Shown: positions 8,060 to 17,828, counted from the stretch's first letter. The stretch is 20,114 nucleotides of DNA from Symsagittifera roscoffensis (GCF_963678635.1 NW_026970988.1:1-20114); one strand, 5' to 3'. Notes: generated by a model from the letters alone, not told the origin. Program-made: numbers and translations.

Positions 8060-9131
8060 ACTAAGCTAATGAAAGAAGGCCACATGGTAAAATTAAACAA
8101 ATGCACTAGTGACCACTTTAATGAACCCGTTGTAATCACCGCTAAAAAGGACGGCTCAATAAAATTAGCTATGGATGCCAAGCCGATGAATGCGCAGTTT
8201 TACAAAAATAAATATGAGATGCCATATCTACTAAAACAACTCGAAGTGGCAGCTCAAATCATCAATTCAAAAATTTCAGGCCCAATCTGGTTCACCTCGC
8301 TAGATCTTAAATATGCTTTTAGTCAATTACAGTTGAGCAATTTGGTTAGTAGTCACTGTAATTTTAATATCGTGTGTGAAGACTTTACAGGCATATATCG
8401 TTTTAATCCAGGTTTCTACGATCTCACTGACATGCCAAAAAAACTTCAGAAGGCCAGGGACAATATTTTACAAAACATTCCGGGAGTTATCTGTTTCCTA
8501 GATGATACTTTAATAGTTTCCAAAGGGTCCATTGAAGACCATAACAAAACGGTTGAAAGAGTATTCCAAAAACTGGAAAGAGAAGGCTTCGCGCTGAAAC
8601 TATCTAAATGCGTTTTTTCGGTCAGGCAAATTACTTGGTTAGGTTACGATATTGACGATTCTGGATATATCCCAAAAAACTCAAAAGTTCAAAGAGTATT
8701 GGACCTAAAAGCCCCTAGAACATTGAAACAATTAAGATCATATATGGGCGTGGTCGATCATCTACAAAAACTCCTCCTAATTCTTCAGCTCTACACGGAG
8801 AAATTCAGACCGTCTTTAAAATTCAGCAACAAAACTAAATTTATTTGGAACGAATATAAACAAGATACATTTAATAAAAGTCTTAAAGTCATTTCGGAAA
8901 TAACAAAAATGTACTACTATGACCAAAAAAGGAAGTCGAGAATAAAATGCGACGCCAGTCACAGCGGACTAGGGGAGTCAATCGAGCAAGAATTATCTGA
9001 TGGTACCTGGGCACCAATAGCATTCGCTTAACGTCTGTTAAATGTTCAGGAGAAAAAGTACAGTACGAACGAATTAGAACTTTTAGTCATCATTTGGTCG
9101 TGTGAGACGTTTAGAAACTAATTACTAGAAA
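8060..9131 (+). pseudogene. pol: Reverse transcriptase and RNase H N-terminus (R2)
   Basis: The open stretch 8069-9028 has motif A (Asp79), FLDD (143-146) and the RNase H start (Asp295), as in R1, with Asp91Asn and Thr133Ile. TAA 9029-9031 and TAA 9119-9121 lie in frame within RNase H. After the second, the coding signal shifts frame near 9130-9138. The aberrant Asp118 in the B-region is shared with R1, so it predates the duplication. Confidence 0.92.
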
Positions 9132-9138
9132 CCAATTC

Positions 9139-9936
9139 GAAGTTTTAACTGATCCTAAGGCAATTATTTCAGCTTTAAGCACCAACAGGAGAAATAATTC
9201 ATACCAATCTAGATTAACCAGATGGGCTGACAGATTATTACCATTTGACTTTGAAGTGAATCATATCGCAGGCTCTAAATTAGGCATAGTGGACTACCTT
9301 TCACGTGATCCTTCCCCAGCAGCTCCCAATGTTTCATCTTTCGACGAGCAATTTGTCGTCAAATTTTTTCAGAAGTTCTTTGAAGCCTGCGATACACTGG
9401 AAAATCTCGTGAAGAAAGAACTTTTAACCGACCAGAAATCAGACCAATATCTACAAGTTTCAGCCATTTTTAGTTCTTACAGGGAGATACAGCCCAATCT
9501 TGAAAATCATATCAATTATTTAAACCAGTCAAATCGCGATACATTTCAGGTCACAATTGCGCAAGAGGTAGCTAAAATTAGCGCTCCATATTTTAACAAT
9601 CTCAATGATTTATTTTACAATTCTCCAACGCTAGAGGGCAACAGAATTTTATCTAAAATTCTAAACCAATCAGATTCAAAATTTTATTTACGCAAGAATC
9701 CGCGAGAGGGCGTAAAATTTGTTACAAATTGTTTCACCCAATCAGAATTAAGGAATTATGCCATTATTTCATCGCTTGAGGGCTACAAATGTATGTTCAA
9801 TTGTCTCGACCAACCACAGCGCTTTATGCAAATTTGGTCTCATCATGATTCAAATAGAATATTATACATTCATTATCATGCAAAAACGACCCAACTCAGT
9901 CATCACAACCCAGTTCTAAACCCCCCTCCTGACTAA
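9139..9936 (+). pseudogene. pol: RNase H C-terminus and long RNase H-integrase linker
   Basis: It opens with the last RNase H section (VLTDPKAIISAL, third catalytic Asp), then RLTRWADRLLPFDFEV and NHIAGSKLGIVDYLSR, the usual end of RNase H in Ty3/gypsy elements. Downstream of YLSRDP (about 9310) follow some 200 residues that match no domain I know, mostly polar and helical-looking, with several Asn/Gln-rich parts (e.g. HINYLNQSNRDTFQ). The frame ends at TAA 9934-9936, directly after a C6 run where the next frame takes over. No transmembrane segment is visible. Confidence 0.85.
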
Positions 9937-9937
9937 A

Positions 9938-10234
9938 ACCAGATCTATACTCCATATTCGGTCTAATCAAAATCATCGGTTTCCAGAGAGAATGATAATG
10001 ACCAACTCGGTCACAGGCGACAGCTTTGACCGTTTGCTGAACGAAGTTGCCCCGATTTCTAGATTTTTCGTGGGTCGCTCACGACCGAGAGAGAGAACCT
10101 CAAGCGCAGAACGACCGCGCAGAAGTCTAACTAAAGAGGAAAAGTTGTCAAAGAGAAATAAATACGCCACTGAAAAGGAGCATCAGCACTTTGCAAGTCA
10201 ACGCGGTCAGGGTTTGAACACAAATCTGTGGTAG
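9938..10234 (+). pseudogene. pol: Second half of Pol linker, basic
   Basis: This frame is open across the C6 run at about 9921-9926 and carries the linker onward. A hydrophobic stretch (FDRLLNEVAPISRFFVG) is followed by an arginine/lysine-rich part (RSRPRERTSSAERPRRS). Such a basic patch could bind nucleic acid or act as a nuclear signal, which is inference only. It closes at TAG 10232-10234, and the integrase frame begins a few bases upstream in another register. Confidence 0.65.
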
Positions 10235-10740
10235 CTAAAGACAAGAAGTTTCTCCCAGGACTCATTGGAATCTTAGACGCTGACGTGCTGGCAGAGTTGT
10301 TCGCAGACGACCCAACACTTAGATTGACGAGGAACGCAGTTACAAGCAACGACTACGAAGTATTCTGCCGTATTGACCCCTACATACGTACTTTCTGGGA
10401 CTCAACCGCAGTAGTCGACGGTTGTGTCATAATAGAAGAAAGAATCGCCATTCCTCAGTGTCTCCAGAAAGCAGTCCTTTCTAGACTTCATCGCTGGCAT
10501 CCCGGTCAGGAGGCAATGATAGACTCGGCCCAATATGGGTGGTGGCCCCAAATTCATCAAGATATCGTGTCGATCTGTAAATGTTGTATCCAGTGTACAA
10601 ACTTTGGTAAGAACCTCAAACCAATGAGCAATTTAAACTCTGCTAAACCTCTTCCTATCCTTAATGCCCCGAATTTAGAACGACAATTCGATTATGCAGG
10701 TCCCCTATCAGACGGCGAAGGGAATCAATTTATATCTTAG
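10228..10740 (+). pseudogene. pol: Integrase zinc domain and first catalytic Asp (R2)
   Basis: Integrase inserts retrotransposon cDNA into the genome. The zinc domain shows LHRWHPGQ (His88, His91) and CKCCIQC (Cys117, 120, 123), with CTNFGKNLKP following. The catalytic core begins with FDYAGPL, the first Asp of the DDE triad at residue 155. The reading frame has no ATG and is a continuation of Pol. It ends at TAG 10738-10740, where the core continues one frame over. R3 differs by Asp50 to Glu. Confidence 0.9.
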
Positions 10741-11189
10741 TTGCGATAGACAGATACTCAAAATTCCCTTCGGTCATGTTAACCCATTCAACAAGCTCTA
10801 AAAAGCTAATAAAATTTTTGACGGAATATATATCCACACATAGCATCCCCAAAGCCATCATAACTGACCAAAACTCAGGCTTCAAAAACCAATTAGTCAG
10901 CGAGTTCTGCAAAAATCAAAATACCAAACATAATTGCTGACCGGTTGGGGACCACCGAGGTTGCGGCTTAGTTGAAAGGGCAATCCAAACAATTAAGAAA
11001 AAATTTGGGGCCATTCAACTACAAGAAAATTGCACGAATATTCAGGACGCGCTGAAATCTATTATTTATGACATACGTACCACTAAAAACTCAGTAACTC
11101 ACTTTTCACCTTTTGAGCTTCAATTTGGTAAGAAACCTAATTCGGAATGGTCGATTATGTCCGACAAAAAAAGGATAATTTCAATTTAG
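10740..11189 (+). pseudogene. pol: Integrase catalytic core, second Asp and Glu (R2)
   Basis: The core resumes in frame at 10740. The second catalytic Asp is in ITDQNSGF (codon 10866) and the Glu in GLVERAIQTI (codon 10974), spaced exactly D-x35-E, as in retroviral-type integrases. An in-frame TGA at 10938-10940 falls between them. The end of the core (FSPFELQFGKKPN) is intact, then the frame closes at TAG 11187-11189 after the real coding signal has moved to another register near 11146. Confidence 0.92.
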
Positions 11190-11371
11190 ATCAGCAGAAC
11201 CTAGCTAGGGACGCCTTAACCCCTGAAGAATGCAGAGAAGCATACGACAGTAGACCTAGGGTCAAATTTGTCCATCACGGCCAATCCAGTAATGACCTGT
11301 CCCCCAAATTTAAAGCTGTCTCAGACTCGATAGCGGACACTCCTTATTATCAGGCCGTAACCAAGTTTTAG
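11147..11371 (+). pseudogene. pol: Integrase C-terminal extension, part 1
   Basis: It continues the integrase after a frameshift: VDYVRQKKDNFNLDQQNL, then LTPEECREAYDSRPRVKF and ADTPYYQAV. It is charged, probably helical and lacks a chromodomain signature. It closes at TAG 11369-11371. The ATG at its start is internal and not a real start. Confidence 0.75.
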
Positions 11372-11574
11372 CAGCTTTTCTGAGGAATAATTTATCAACT
11401 GGAACGTTGAGATTTCGCTCAGACACCCTATTGCCTTCATCTTCGAAGTCGAAAAGTAACATTGAACATCTCTTTATATCTAAACCTAATCAAGTAGAGA
11501 TATTCAGAAAAGTATTGGACAGGAGGTCGGGAAACCAATTTTTCAAAACTTTCAGTGACAAATTACCAAAGTAA
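11365..11574 (+). pseudogene. pol: Integrase C-terminal extension, part 2
   Basis: This is one frame over from the preceding segment, overlapping by a few bases. It is about 69 codons reading as basic, serine-rich protein (AFLRNNLSTGTLRFRS, then LPSSSKSKSNIEHLF), ending at TAA 11572-11574. It was probably one continuous chain with parts 1 and 3 before decay. Confidence 0.6.
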
Positions 11575-11613
11575 CAAATATTACCTATATAACAGAAAAG
11601 GAGAAAATTTTAA

Positions 11614-12204
11614 GGAAAAACCATTCATCTATCAATCGAACGAAAAAATAACGACCCTAGAGTTTTAGACCAAAGACAGAAACAACCCAAGAACAACAAG
11701 AGACCTCGAGATCCAACATCTCCTTCCTCGAATGGTGACAATATCCCAATACAATTGGCACCTAGACGGAAATTAATCGCTGAATCGAGTACATCAAGAC
11801 CGAAACCATCTTTGCACTCCACCTCTAAGTTCAAGACAATCAAACCAAACACGTCACTAGGACTGATGGGGCAACCTGTGTCAGCGCCGTCTGTGACCCC
11901 AGTAGTGGACTTGACTCAGTCCTCATCGAGTTCTGGAGGGGTAATTCCACCCCCTATTGCAGAGTCATCCCCAGCAAGAAAATACGCCATGGTCGAAAAC
12001 TCCCAACAGGAACAATTAATCAGTGTTAAGAAGGCAACAGACTTAAAGGAGGGAGCGCTGAAGGAGGTTCCAAAGAAAGTCACGATAGCAGCAGAAGATA
12101 CAGCCATACGAGATCGGGGCATAACAACCAATTCTTCAGCGATGACTTCGATTTACTCGGATGACGACATCATAATAAGCCCTAAAAGAACACCGCAACA
12201 ATGA
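11614..12204 (+). pseudogene. pol: Disordered Pol tail with SUMO-interaction-like motif
   Basis: Open for 196 codons after TAA 11611-11613, ending at TGA 12202-12204. The composition is low-complexity and rich in Ser, Pro, Lys and Thr, with no fold expected. It contains PVVDLTQSSSSSG, a hydrophobic core followed by serines that fits the SUMO-interacting motif pattern. Near the end, YSDDDIIISPKRTP has an acidic patch beside a hydrophobic core and an S-P-K-R kinase-type site. It starts inside a decayed frame, so the true N-terminal boundary is unknown. Both duplicates appear identical in protein. Confidence 0.65.
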
Positions 12205-12461
12205 TGTCCTATTATTTTCTCCAGCACCATTGAAAAAAAACGACTCCAGATTCCAGCCCAACGAAATCCTCCCCAGAAAAAGACATGGAAGCCGCACAGT
12301 CTTCGTCGCAACCGCCAGGATGTAGTCGTAGACAGACGAAGTTCTTTGGCAGTCCCATCAGGCATGCAGTGAAAGAGATTTATGCCTTGACTGTTTCGCC
12401 TAACGGAGAAATTTGCAGTGCTGTGCCGGTGTCGGTGGAGGAGTTGTCGGCGTCATCATAA
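12200..12461 (+). pseudogene. pol: Last part of Pol tail, two frameshifts
   Basis: Coding-like sequence continues from 12200 in a new frame (VLLFSPAPLKK), changes frame again at the A8 run near 12233-12240, and finishes as SRRQTKFFGSPIRHAVKE and ALTVSPNGEICSAVPVS, with stop TAA 12459-12461. It keeps the S-P sites and basic residues of the preceding tail. From 12462 to the PPT there is about 100 bp of AT-rich non-coding DNA. Confidence 0.55.
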
Positions 12462-12561
12462 GAAGAAAAGGGGATTTAACTAGTTAGAAGAAACTAAAAT
12501 TTTTTAAAACTCGTACTTATCTAAATTTTTCAATTTTGCGAATTCTAAAAAATTTTTCTCT

Positions 12562-12572
12562 AGAGGAAGAAG
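12562..12572 (+). promoter_or_regulatory. Polypurine tract
   Basis: AGAGGAAGAAG, eleven purines directly before TGTGGTGG. Plus-strand DNA synthesis is primed here in LTR elements, so it fixes the start of the 3' LTR at 12573. Confidence 0.8.
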
Positions 12573-12833
12573 TGTGGTGGTTGCCATACACCATGCTTTA
12601 GATCAGATGAACATCCTATGTGAATGTTAAAGTGTTATTCGCAATTAAAGTGTCAAGGTCGGGACCGGTATCCCAACGGTGACAGTGTGCTAACAAATCC
12701 CTAGTCGCTCTTTTATGCTTGCTGAAAGATTGCAGTCATATCTTATTTATTGATTTAGTAACCAATTTATACCATTGAATTAAACTTCAACTTTTAGTCA
12801 GTTTACTAAGTTAATGTAGCTTCACATTCCACA
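12573..12833 (+). repeat. 3' LTR of R2 (261 bp)
   Basis: It starts TGTGG after the PPT and ends CCACA, so it has the usual TG...CA ends. It is identical by eye to 17568-17828. The last 197 bp align to the 5' LTR with nine substitutions. The first 64 bp are unique to the 3' LTRs. The next bases (ATATTAATTG) are host flank. Confidence 0.9.
12746..12751 (-). promoter_or_regulatory. Antisense AATAAA inside the LTR (R2)
   Basis: On the minus strand this part of the LTR reads AATAAA, about 200 nt downstream of the orphan exon's stop codon. It could serve as a polyadenylation signal, which is an inference. Confidence 0.35.
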
Positions 12834-12946
12834 ATATTAATTGATTGCAAATGTGTCTTTATAAAATTTTGTTGGCGTTCTGTATGCTCTATTTTGTCGG
12901 CTTTAGTTCGTCCGAGCTTCGTTTTGCCGAGTTTAATTATGCGGCG

Positions 12947-13168
12947 CTAAGTGCTGGTTCCGTGTCCAACGATACTGAGCTTGCCGAGTCGTTTGAAAAA
13001 AGAGTCTATGAGTCTCTTCTTGGCCTCGTCGCTTTTGAATACCTCCCAGTCGAAGTCATCCTCGTCACCATCCTCTTCGTCATCTTCTTCATCGTCTTCA
13101 TCCTCGTCATGCTTGATATCCCGTTCGTAGACAGCGTCATCATCATCAGCAGATGTATCTAAATGGGT
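12947..13168 (-). pseudogene. Orphan copy of acidic terminal exon
   Basis: Minus-strand copy of the exon at 17941-18162 with one amino-acid change (Glu for Asp at residue 36) and the same TAG stop (12947-12949) and candidate acceptor. The upstream exons are missing because the duplicate ends at 13846 inside the presumed intron. Without them it is unlikely to be expressed as a normal gene end. On the + strand the acidic GAT/GAC/GAA codons read as a false hydrophobic segment (see rejected items). Confidence 0.55.
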
Positions 13169-13846
13169 CTGCGCAATATCCGGCTATTCTTAAGAGAACG
13201 GTATAAAAGATTCATGTGTTCGCGAATCTAATCAATGTGATCGCAAAAATTGCAGAAATTGGTGCGGCGAGTAGACTGGTCTGCTTTATGCAGTGTTATA
13301 GTTTGTCAAAACTCTAACATAGATGCCGCAGCCAATTTGGGTTTGAACAATCATGCAATTTAGCCTTTTTGATTGAAGTTTAACCCTTTTTTTAAGTCAA
13401 CAGAATTGTGAGTTTTATGGGCTGTTTTACCGTCCCGATCATGAGTTTGTATTAATCTAAGCTAAATGAATAAATGCGAAAAACTGTAAATTCGTACGAG
13501 CGTAGAGGTTTTGGGGGTCTACCCTGTGGTTCTATTTTACGACATCTACTTAGGTCGAACAATCCTAACTTTTTGAAAGGCATCAAGATTAAGAAAAAAA
13601 TCTAATTATGAGGGGGTATGTTGGAAAAAATGGCGCCAAAATAATCCAAAGACGTCAGTTTTTGCCGGTTTTTCTTTTGGTAAAGCTTAAAAATGTTGAA
13701 TGGGTTCGAAGAATCTCACGATAACCGGCTACATTGTTAAGATAATGGGGGGGGGTCATGTCGAAAAAAAACTTTCCAAAAAAGACAAAAACCAGCGACT
13801 CGTTTGTGAAAAATAAGCCACTAGATAAACATAAAAAGGGAAGACA
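13169..13846. other. Copy of host intron, no gene
   Basis: It matches 18163-18838 with roughly 3-4% differences, including several small indels and a G-run of different length near 13747/18735. I see no coding sequence. The 100-codon minus frame at 13655-13957 crosses the rearrangement joint and has no domain. The duplicate ends with GGAAGACA at 13846. Confidence 0.75.
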
Positions 13847-13848
13847 AG

Positions 13849-14931
13849 ATATAAACAAGATACATTTAATAAAAGTCTTAAAGTCATTTCGGAAATAACA
13901 AAAATGTACTACTATGACCAAAAAAGGAAGTCGAGAATAAAATGCGACGCCAGTCACAGCGGACTAGGGGAGTCAATCGAGCAAGAATTATCTGATGGTA
14001 CCTGGGCACCAATAGCATTCGCTTAACGTCTGTTAAATGTTCAGGAGAAAAAGTACAGTACGAACGAATTAGAACTTTTAGTCATCATTTGGTCGTGTGA
14101 GACGTTTAGAAACTAATTACTAGAAACCAATTCGAAGTTTTAACTGATCCTAAGGCAATTATTTCAGCTTTAAGCACCAACAGGAGAAATAATTCATACC
14201 AATCTAGATTAACCAGATGGGCTGACAGATTATTACCATTTGACTTTGAAGTGAATCATATCGCAGGCTCTAAATTAGGCATAGTGGACTACCTTTCACG
14301 TGATCCTTCCCCAGCAGCTCCCAATGTTTCATCTTTCGACGAGCAATTTGTCGTCAAATTTTTTCAGAAGTTCTTTGAAGCCTGCGATACACTGGAAAAT
14401 CTCGTGAAGAAAGAACTTTTAACCGACCAGAAATCAGACCAATATCTACAAGTTTCAGCCATTTTTAGTTCTTACAGGGAGATACAGCCCAATCTTGAAA
14501 ATCATATCAATTATTTAAACCAGTCAAATCGCGATACATTTCAGGTCACAATTGCGCAAGAGGTAGCTAAAATTAGCGCTCCATATTTTAACAATCTCAA
14601 TGATTTATTTTACAATTCTCCAACGCTAGAGGGCAACAGAATTTTATCTAAAATTCTAAACCAATCAGATTCAAAATTTTATTTACGCAAGAATCCGCGA
14701 GAGGGCGTAAAATTTGTTACAAATTGTTTCACCCAATCAGAATTAAGGAATTATGCCATTATTTCATCGCTTGAGGGCTACAAATGTGTGTTCAATTGTC
14801 TCGACCAACCACAGCGCTTTATGCAAATTTGGTCTCATCATGATTCAAATAGAATATTATACATTCATTATCATGCAAAAACGACCCAACTCAGTCATCA
14901 CAACCCAGTTCTAAACCCCCCTCCTGACTAA
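13849..14931 (+). pseudogene. pol: RNase H remnant and linker (R3)
   Basis: It starts at the RNase H entry, with stops TAA 14024-14026 and TAA 14114-14116. The frame changes near 14125-14133, then stays open to TAA 14929-14931. The linker differs from R2 by one residue (Met to Val at residue 180 of the 226-residue stretch from 14251). Confidence 0.85.
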
Positions 14932-14932
14932 A

Positions 14933-15229
14933 ACCAGATCTATACTCCATATTCGGTCTAATCAAAATCATCGGTTTCCAGAGAGAATGATAATGACCAA
15001 CTCGGTCACAGGCGACAGCTTTGACCGTTTGCTGAACGAAGTTGCCCCGATTTCTAGATTTTTCGTGGGTCGCTCACGACCGAGAGAGAGAACCTCAAGC
15101 GCAGAACGACCGCGCAGAAGTCTAACTAAAGAGGAAAAGTTGTCAAAGAGAAATAAATACGCCACTGAAAAGGAGCATCAGCACTTTGCAAGTCAACGCG
15201 GTCAGGGTTTGAACACAAATCTGTGGTAG
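14933..15229 (+). pseudogene. pol: Basic part of Pol linker (R3)
   Basis: Same 80-codon arginine-rich stretch as at 9992-10234, translating identically. It closes at TAG 15227-15229. Confidence 0.65.
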
Positions 15230-15735
15230 CTAAAGACAAGAAGTTTCTCCCAGGACTCATTGGAATCTTAGACGCTGACGTGCTGGCAGAGTTGTTCGCA
15301 GACGACCCAACACTTAGATTGACGAGGAACGCAGTTACAAGCAACGACTACGAAGTATTCTGCCGTATTGAACCCTACATACGTACTTTCTGGGACTCAA
15401 CCGCAGTAGTCGACGGTTGTGTCATAATAGAAGAAAGAATCGCCATTCCTCAGTGTCTCCAGAAAGCAGTCCTTTCTAGACTTCATCGCTGGCATCCCGG
15501 TCAGGAGGCAATGATAGACTCGGCCCAATATGGGTGGTGGCCCCAAATTCATCAAGATATCGTGTCGATCTGTAAATGTTGTATCCAGTGTACAAACTTT
15601 GGTAAGAACCTCAAACCAATGAGCAATTTAAACTCTGCTAAACCTCTTCCTATCCTTAATGCCCCGAATTTAGAACGACAATTCGATTATGCAGGTCCCC
15701 TATCAGACGGCGAAGGGAATCAATTTATATCTTAG
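15223..15735 (+). pseudogene. pol: Integrase zinc domain (R3)
   Basis: Zinc ligands His88/His91 and Cys117/120/123 and the first catalytic Asp155 are present. Residue 50 is Glu where R2 has Asp. It ends at TAG 15733-15735. Confidence 0.9.
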
Positions 15736-16184
15736 TTGCGATAGACAGATACTCAAAATTCCCTTCGGTCATGTTAACCCATTCAACAAGCTCTAAAAAG
15801 CTAATAAAATTTTTGACGGAATATATATCCACACATAGCATCCCCAAAGCCATCATAACTGACCAAAACTCAGGCTTCAAAAACCAATTAGTCAGCGAGT
15901 TCTGCAAAAATCAAAATACCAAACATAATTGCTGACCGGTTGGGGACCACCGAGGTTGCGGCTTAGTTGAAAGGGCAATCCAAACAATTAAGAAAAAATT
16001 TGGGGCCATTCAACTACAAGAAAATTGCACGAATATTCAGGACGCGCTGAAATCTATTATTTATGACATACGTACCACTAAAAACTCAGTAACTCACTTT
16101 TCACCTTTTGAGCTTCAATTTGGTAAGAAACCTAATTCGGAATGGTCGATTATGTCCGACAAAAAAAGGATAATTTCAATTTAG
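15735..16184 (+). pseudogene. pol: Integrase catalytic core (R3)
   Basis: The second Asp (codon 15861) and Glu (codon 15969) of the D-x35-E pair are kept, with the shared TGA at 15933-15935 between them. Same frame exits as R2. Confidence 0.9.
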
Positions 16185-16569
16185 ATCAGCAGAACCTAGC
16201 TAGGGACGCCTTAACCCCTGAAGAATGCAGAGAAGCATACGACAGTAGACCTAGGGTCAAATTTGTCCATCACGGCCAATCCAGTAATGACCTGTCCCCC
16301 AAATTTAAAGCTGTCTCAGACTCGATAGCGGACACTCCTTATTATCAGGCCGTAACCAAGTTTTAGCAGCTTTTCTGAGGAATAATTTATCAACTGGAAC
16401 GTTGAGATTTCGCTCAGACACCCTATTGCCTTCATCTTCGAAGTCGAAAAGTAACATTGAACATCTCTTTATATCTAAACCTAATCAAGTAGAGATATTC
16501 AGAAAAGTATTGGACAGGAGGTCGGGAAACCAATTTTTCAAAACTTTCAGTGACAAATTACCAAAGTAA
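16142..16569 (+). pseudogene. pol: Integrase C-terminal extension (R3)
   Basis: Two abutting frames, 16142-16366 and 16360-16569, separated by the same frameshift as in R2. The first translates identically to its R2 counterpart. Confidence 0.7.
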
Positions 16570-16608
16570 CAAATATTACCTATATAACAGAAAAGGAGAA
16601 AATTTTAA

Positions 16609-17456
16609 GGAAAAACCATTCATCTATCAATCGAACGAAAAAATAACGACCCTAGAGTTTTAGACCAAAGACAGAAACAACCCAAGAACAACAAGAGACC
16701 TCGAGATCCAACATCTCCTTCCTCGAATGGTGACAATATCCCAATACAATTGGCACCTAGACGGAAATTAATCGCTGAATCGAGTACATCAAGACCGAAA
16801 CCATCTTTGCACTCCACCTCTAAGTTCAAGACAATCAAACCAAACACGTCACTAGGACTGATGGGGCAACCTGTGTCAGCGCCGTCTGTGACCCCAGTAG
16901 TGGACTTGACTCAGTCCTCATCGAGTTCTGGAGGGGTAATTCCACCCCCTATTGCAGAGTCATCCCCAGCAAGAAAATACGCCATGGTCGAAAACTCCCA
17001 ACAGGAACAATTAATCAGTGTTAAGAAGGCAACAGACTTAAAGGAGGGAGCGCTGAAGGAGGTTCCAAAGAAAGTCACGATAGCAGCAGAAGATACAGCC
17101 ATACGAGATCGGGGCATAACAACCAATTCTTCAGCGATGACTTCGATTTACTCGGATGACGACATCATAATAAGCCCTAAAAGAACACCGCAACAATGAT
17201 GTCCTATTATTTTCTCCAGCACCATTGAAAAAAAACGACTCCAGATTCCAGCCCAACGAAATCCTCCCCAGAAAAAGACATGGAAGCCGCACAGTCTTCG
17301 TCGCAACCGCCAGGATGTAGTCGTAGACAGACGAAGTTCTTTGGCAGTCCCATCAGGCATGCAGTGAAAGAGATTTATGCCTTGACTGTTTCGCCTAACG
17401 GAGAAATTTGCAGTGCTGTGCCGGTGTCGGTGGAGGAGTTGTCGGCGTCATCATAA
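16609..17456 (+). pseudogene. pol: Disordered Pol tail (R3)
   Basis: Holds the VVDLT motif and the S-P-K-R site (main frame 16609-17199), then the frame-shifted end to TAA 17454-17456. Same protein as R2 in the parts compared. Confidence 0.6.
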
Positions 17457-17556
17457 GAAGAAAAGGGGATTTAACTAGTTAGAAGAAACTAAAATTTTTT
17501 AAAACTCGTACTTATCTAAATTTTTCAATTTTGCGAATTCTAAAAAATTTTTCTCT

Positions 17557-17567
17557 AGAGGGGGAAG
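17557..17567 (+). promoter_or_regulatory. Polypurine tract (R3)
   Basis: AGAGGGGGAAG. Two A-to-G changes against R2 but still all purine, directly before the LTR. Confidence 0.8.
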
Positions 17568-17828
17568 TGTGGTGGTTGCCATACACCATGCTTTAGATCA
17601 GATGAACATCCTATGTGAATGTTAAAGTGTTATTCGCAATTAAAGTGTCAAGGTCGGGACCGGTATCCCAACGGTGACAGTGTGCTAACAAATCCCTAGT
17701 CGCTCTTTTATGCTTGCTGAAAGATTGCAGTCATATCTTATTTATTGATTTAGTAACCAATTTATACCATTGAATTAAACTTCAACTTTTAGTCAGTTTA
17801 CTAAGTTAATGTAGCTTCACATTCCACA
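17568..17828 (+). repeat. 3' LTR of R3 (261 bp)
   Basis: Same sequence as 12573-12833, followed by ATATTAATTG. In relation to the host gene it is inserted in the opposite orientation, downstream of its stop codon. Confidence 0.9.
17741..17746 (-). promoter_or_regulatory. Antisense AATAAA inside the LTR (R3)
   Basis: A minus-strand AATAAA lies about 195 nt past the host stop codon. No AATAAA is visible between the stop codon and the LTR, so transcripts of the host gene may end within the LTR. This is an inference. Confidence 0.4.

Larger units (their letters stand above)
6903..9085 (+). repeat. Block D copy of 3165-5347
   Basis: 2183 bp with three substitutions noticed against R1: G to A near 7892, G to A near 8339 (RT Asp91 to Asn) and C to T near 8466 (Thr133 to Ile). 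All stops and frameshifts present in R1 are present here too. Confidence 0.93.
6903..12833 (+). mobile_element. Ty3/gypsy-type retrotransposon copy R2, 5'-truncated
   Basis: The order is gag C-terminus, protease, RT, RNase H, long linker, integrase, disordered tail, PPT and full 3' LTR. The 5' LTR, PBS and most of gag are missing. In the order protease-RT-RNase H-integrase this is Ty3/gypsy and not Ty1/copia, which has integrase before RT. At least ten frame breaks are present, so it is non-autonomous. I see no envelope-like ORF with a signal peptide and transmembrane anchor between integrase and the 3' LTR. Confidence 0.93.
8854..13846 (+). repeat. Tandem duplication unit 1 (about 5.0 kb)
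   Basis: Runs from inside RNase H through the 3' LTR to the host intron. The unit repeats at 13849-18838 with an offset of 4995 bp, slightly less in the flank because of indels. The joint at 13847-13848 has two extra bases and no obvious homology between the two ends. Confidence 0.93.
13849..17828 (+). mobile_element. Retrotransposon copy R3, 5'-truncated
   Basis: It contains the end of RNase H, linker, integrase, tail, PPT and 3' LTR, all with the same breaks as R2. It lacks LTR, gag, protease and RT because the duplication starts at the RNase H border. Its 3' LTR abuts host DNA 112 bp from the stop codon of the minus-strand host exon. Confidence 0.92.

Noticed and set aside
9256-9936. A novel stand-alone host gene of 226 codons.
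   Set aside because: Its first 20 residues are the standard end of a Ty3/gypsy RNase H, and it sits in order between RNase H and integrase, so it belongs to Pol.
11147-11371. Chromodomain at the integrase C-terminus.
   Set aside because: No aromatic-cage pattern or chromodomain-like spacing is visible. The sequence is charged and helical-looking.
12845-13162. Plus-strand ORF of about 105 codons next to the LTR with an apparent signal peptide and transmembrane helix (also 17836-18156), tempting as an envelope or membrane protein.
   Set aside because: The hydrophobic part (repeated Val/Ile/Phe) is the exact antisense of a GAT/GAC/GAA acidic tract on the minus strand. It lies outside the LTR, so it is not part of the element, and its N-terminus changes by indel between the two copies.
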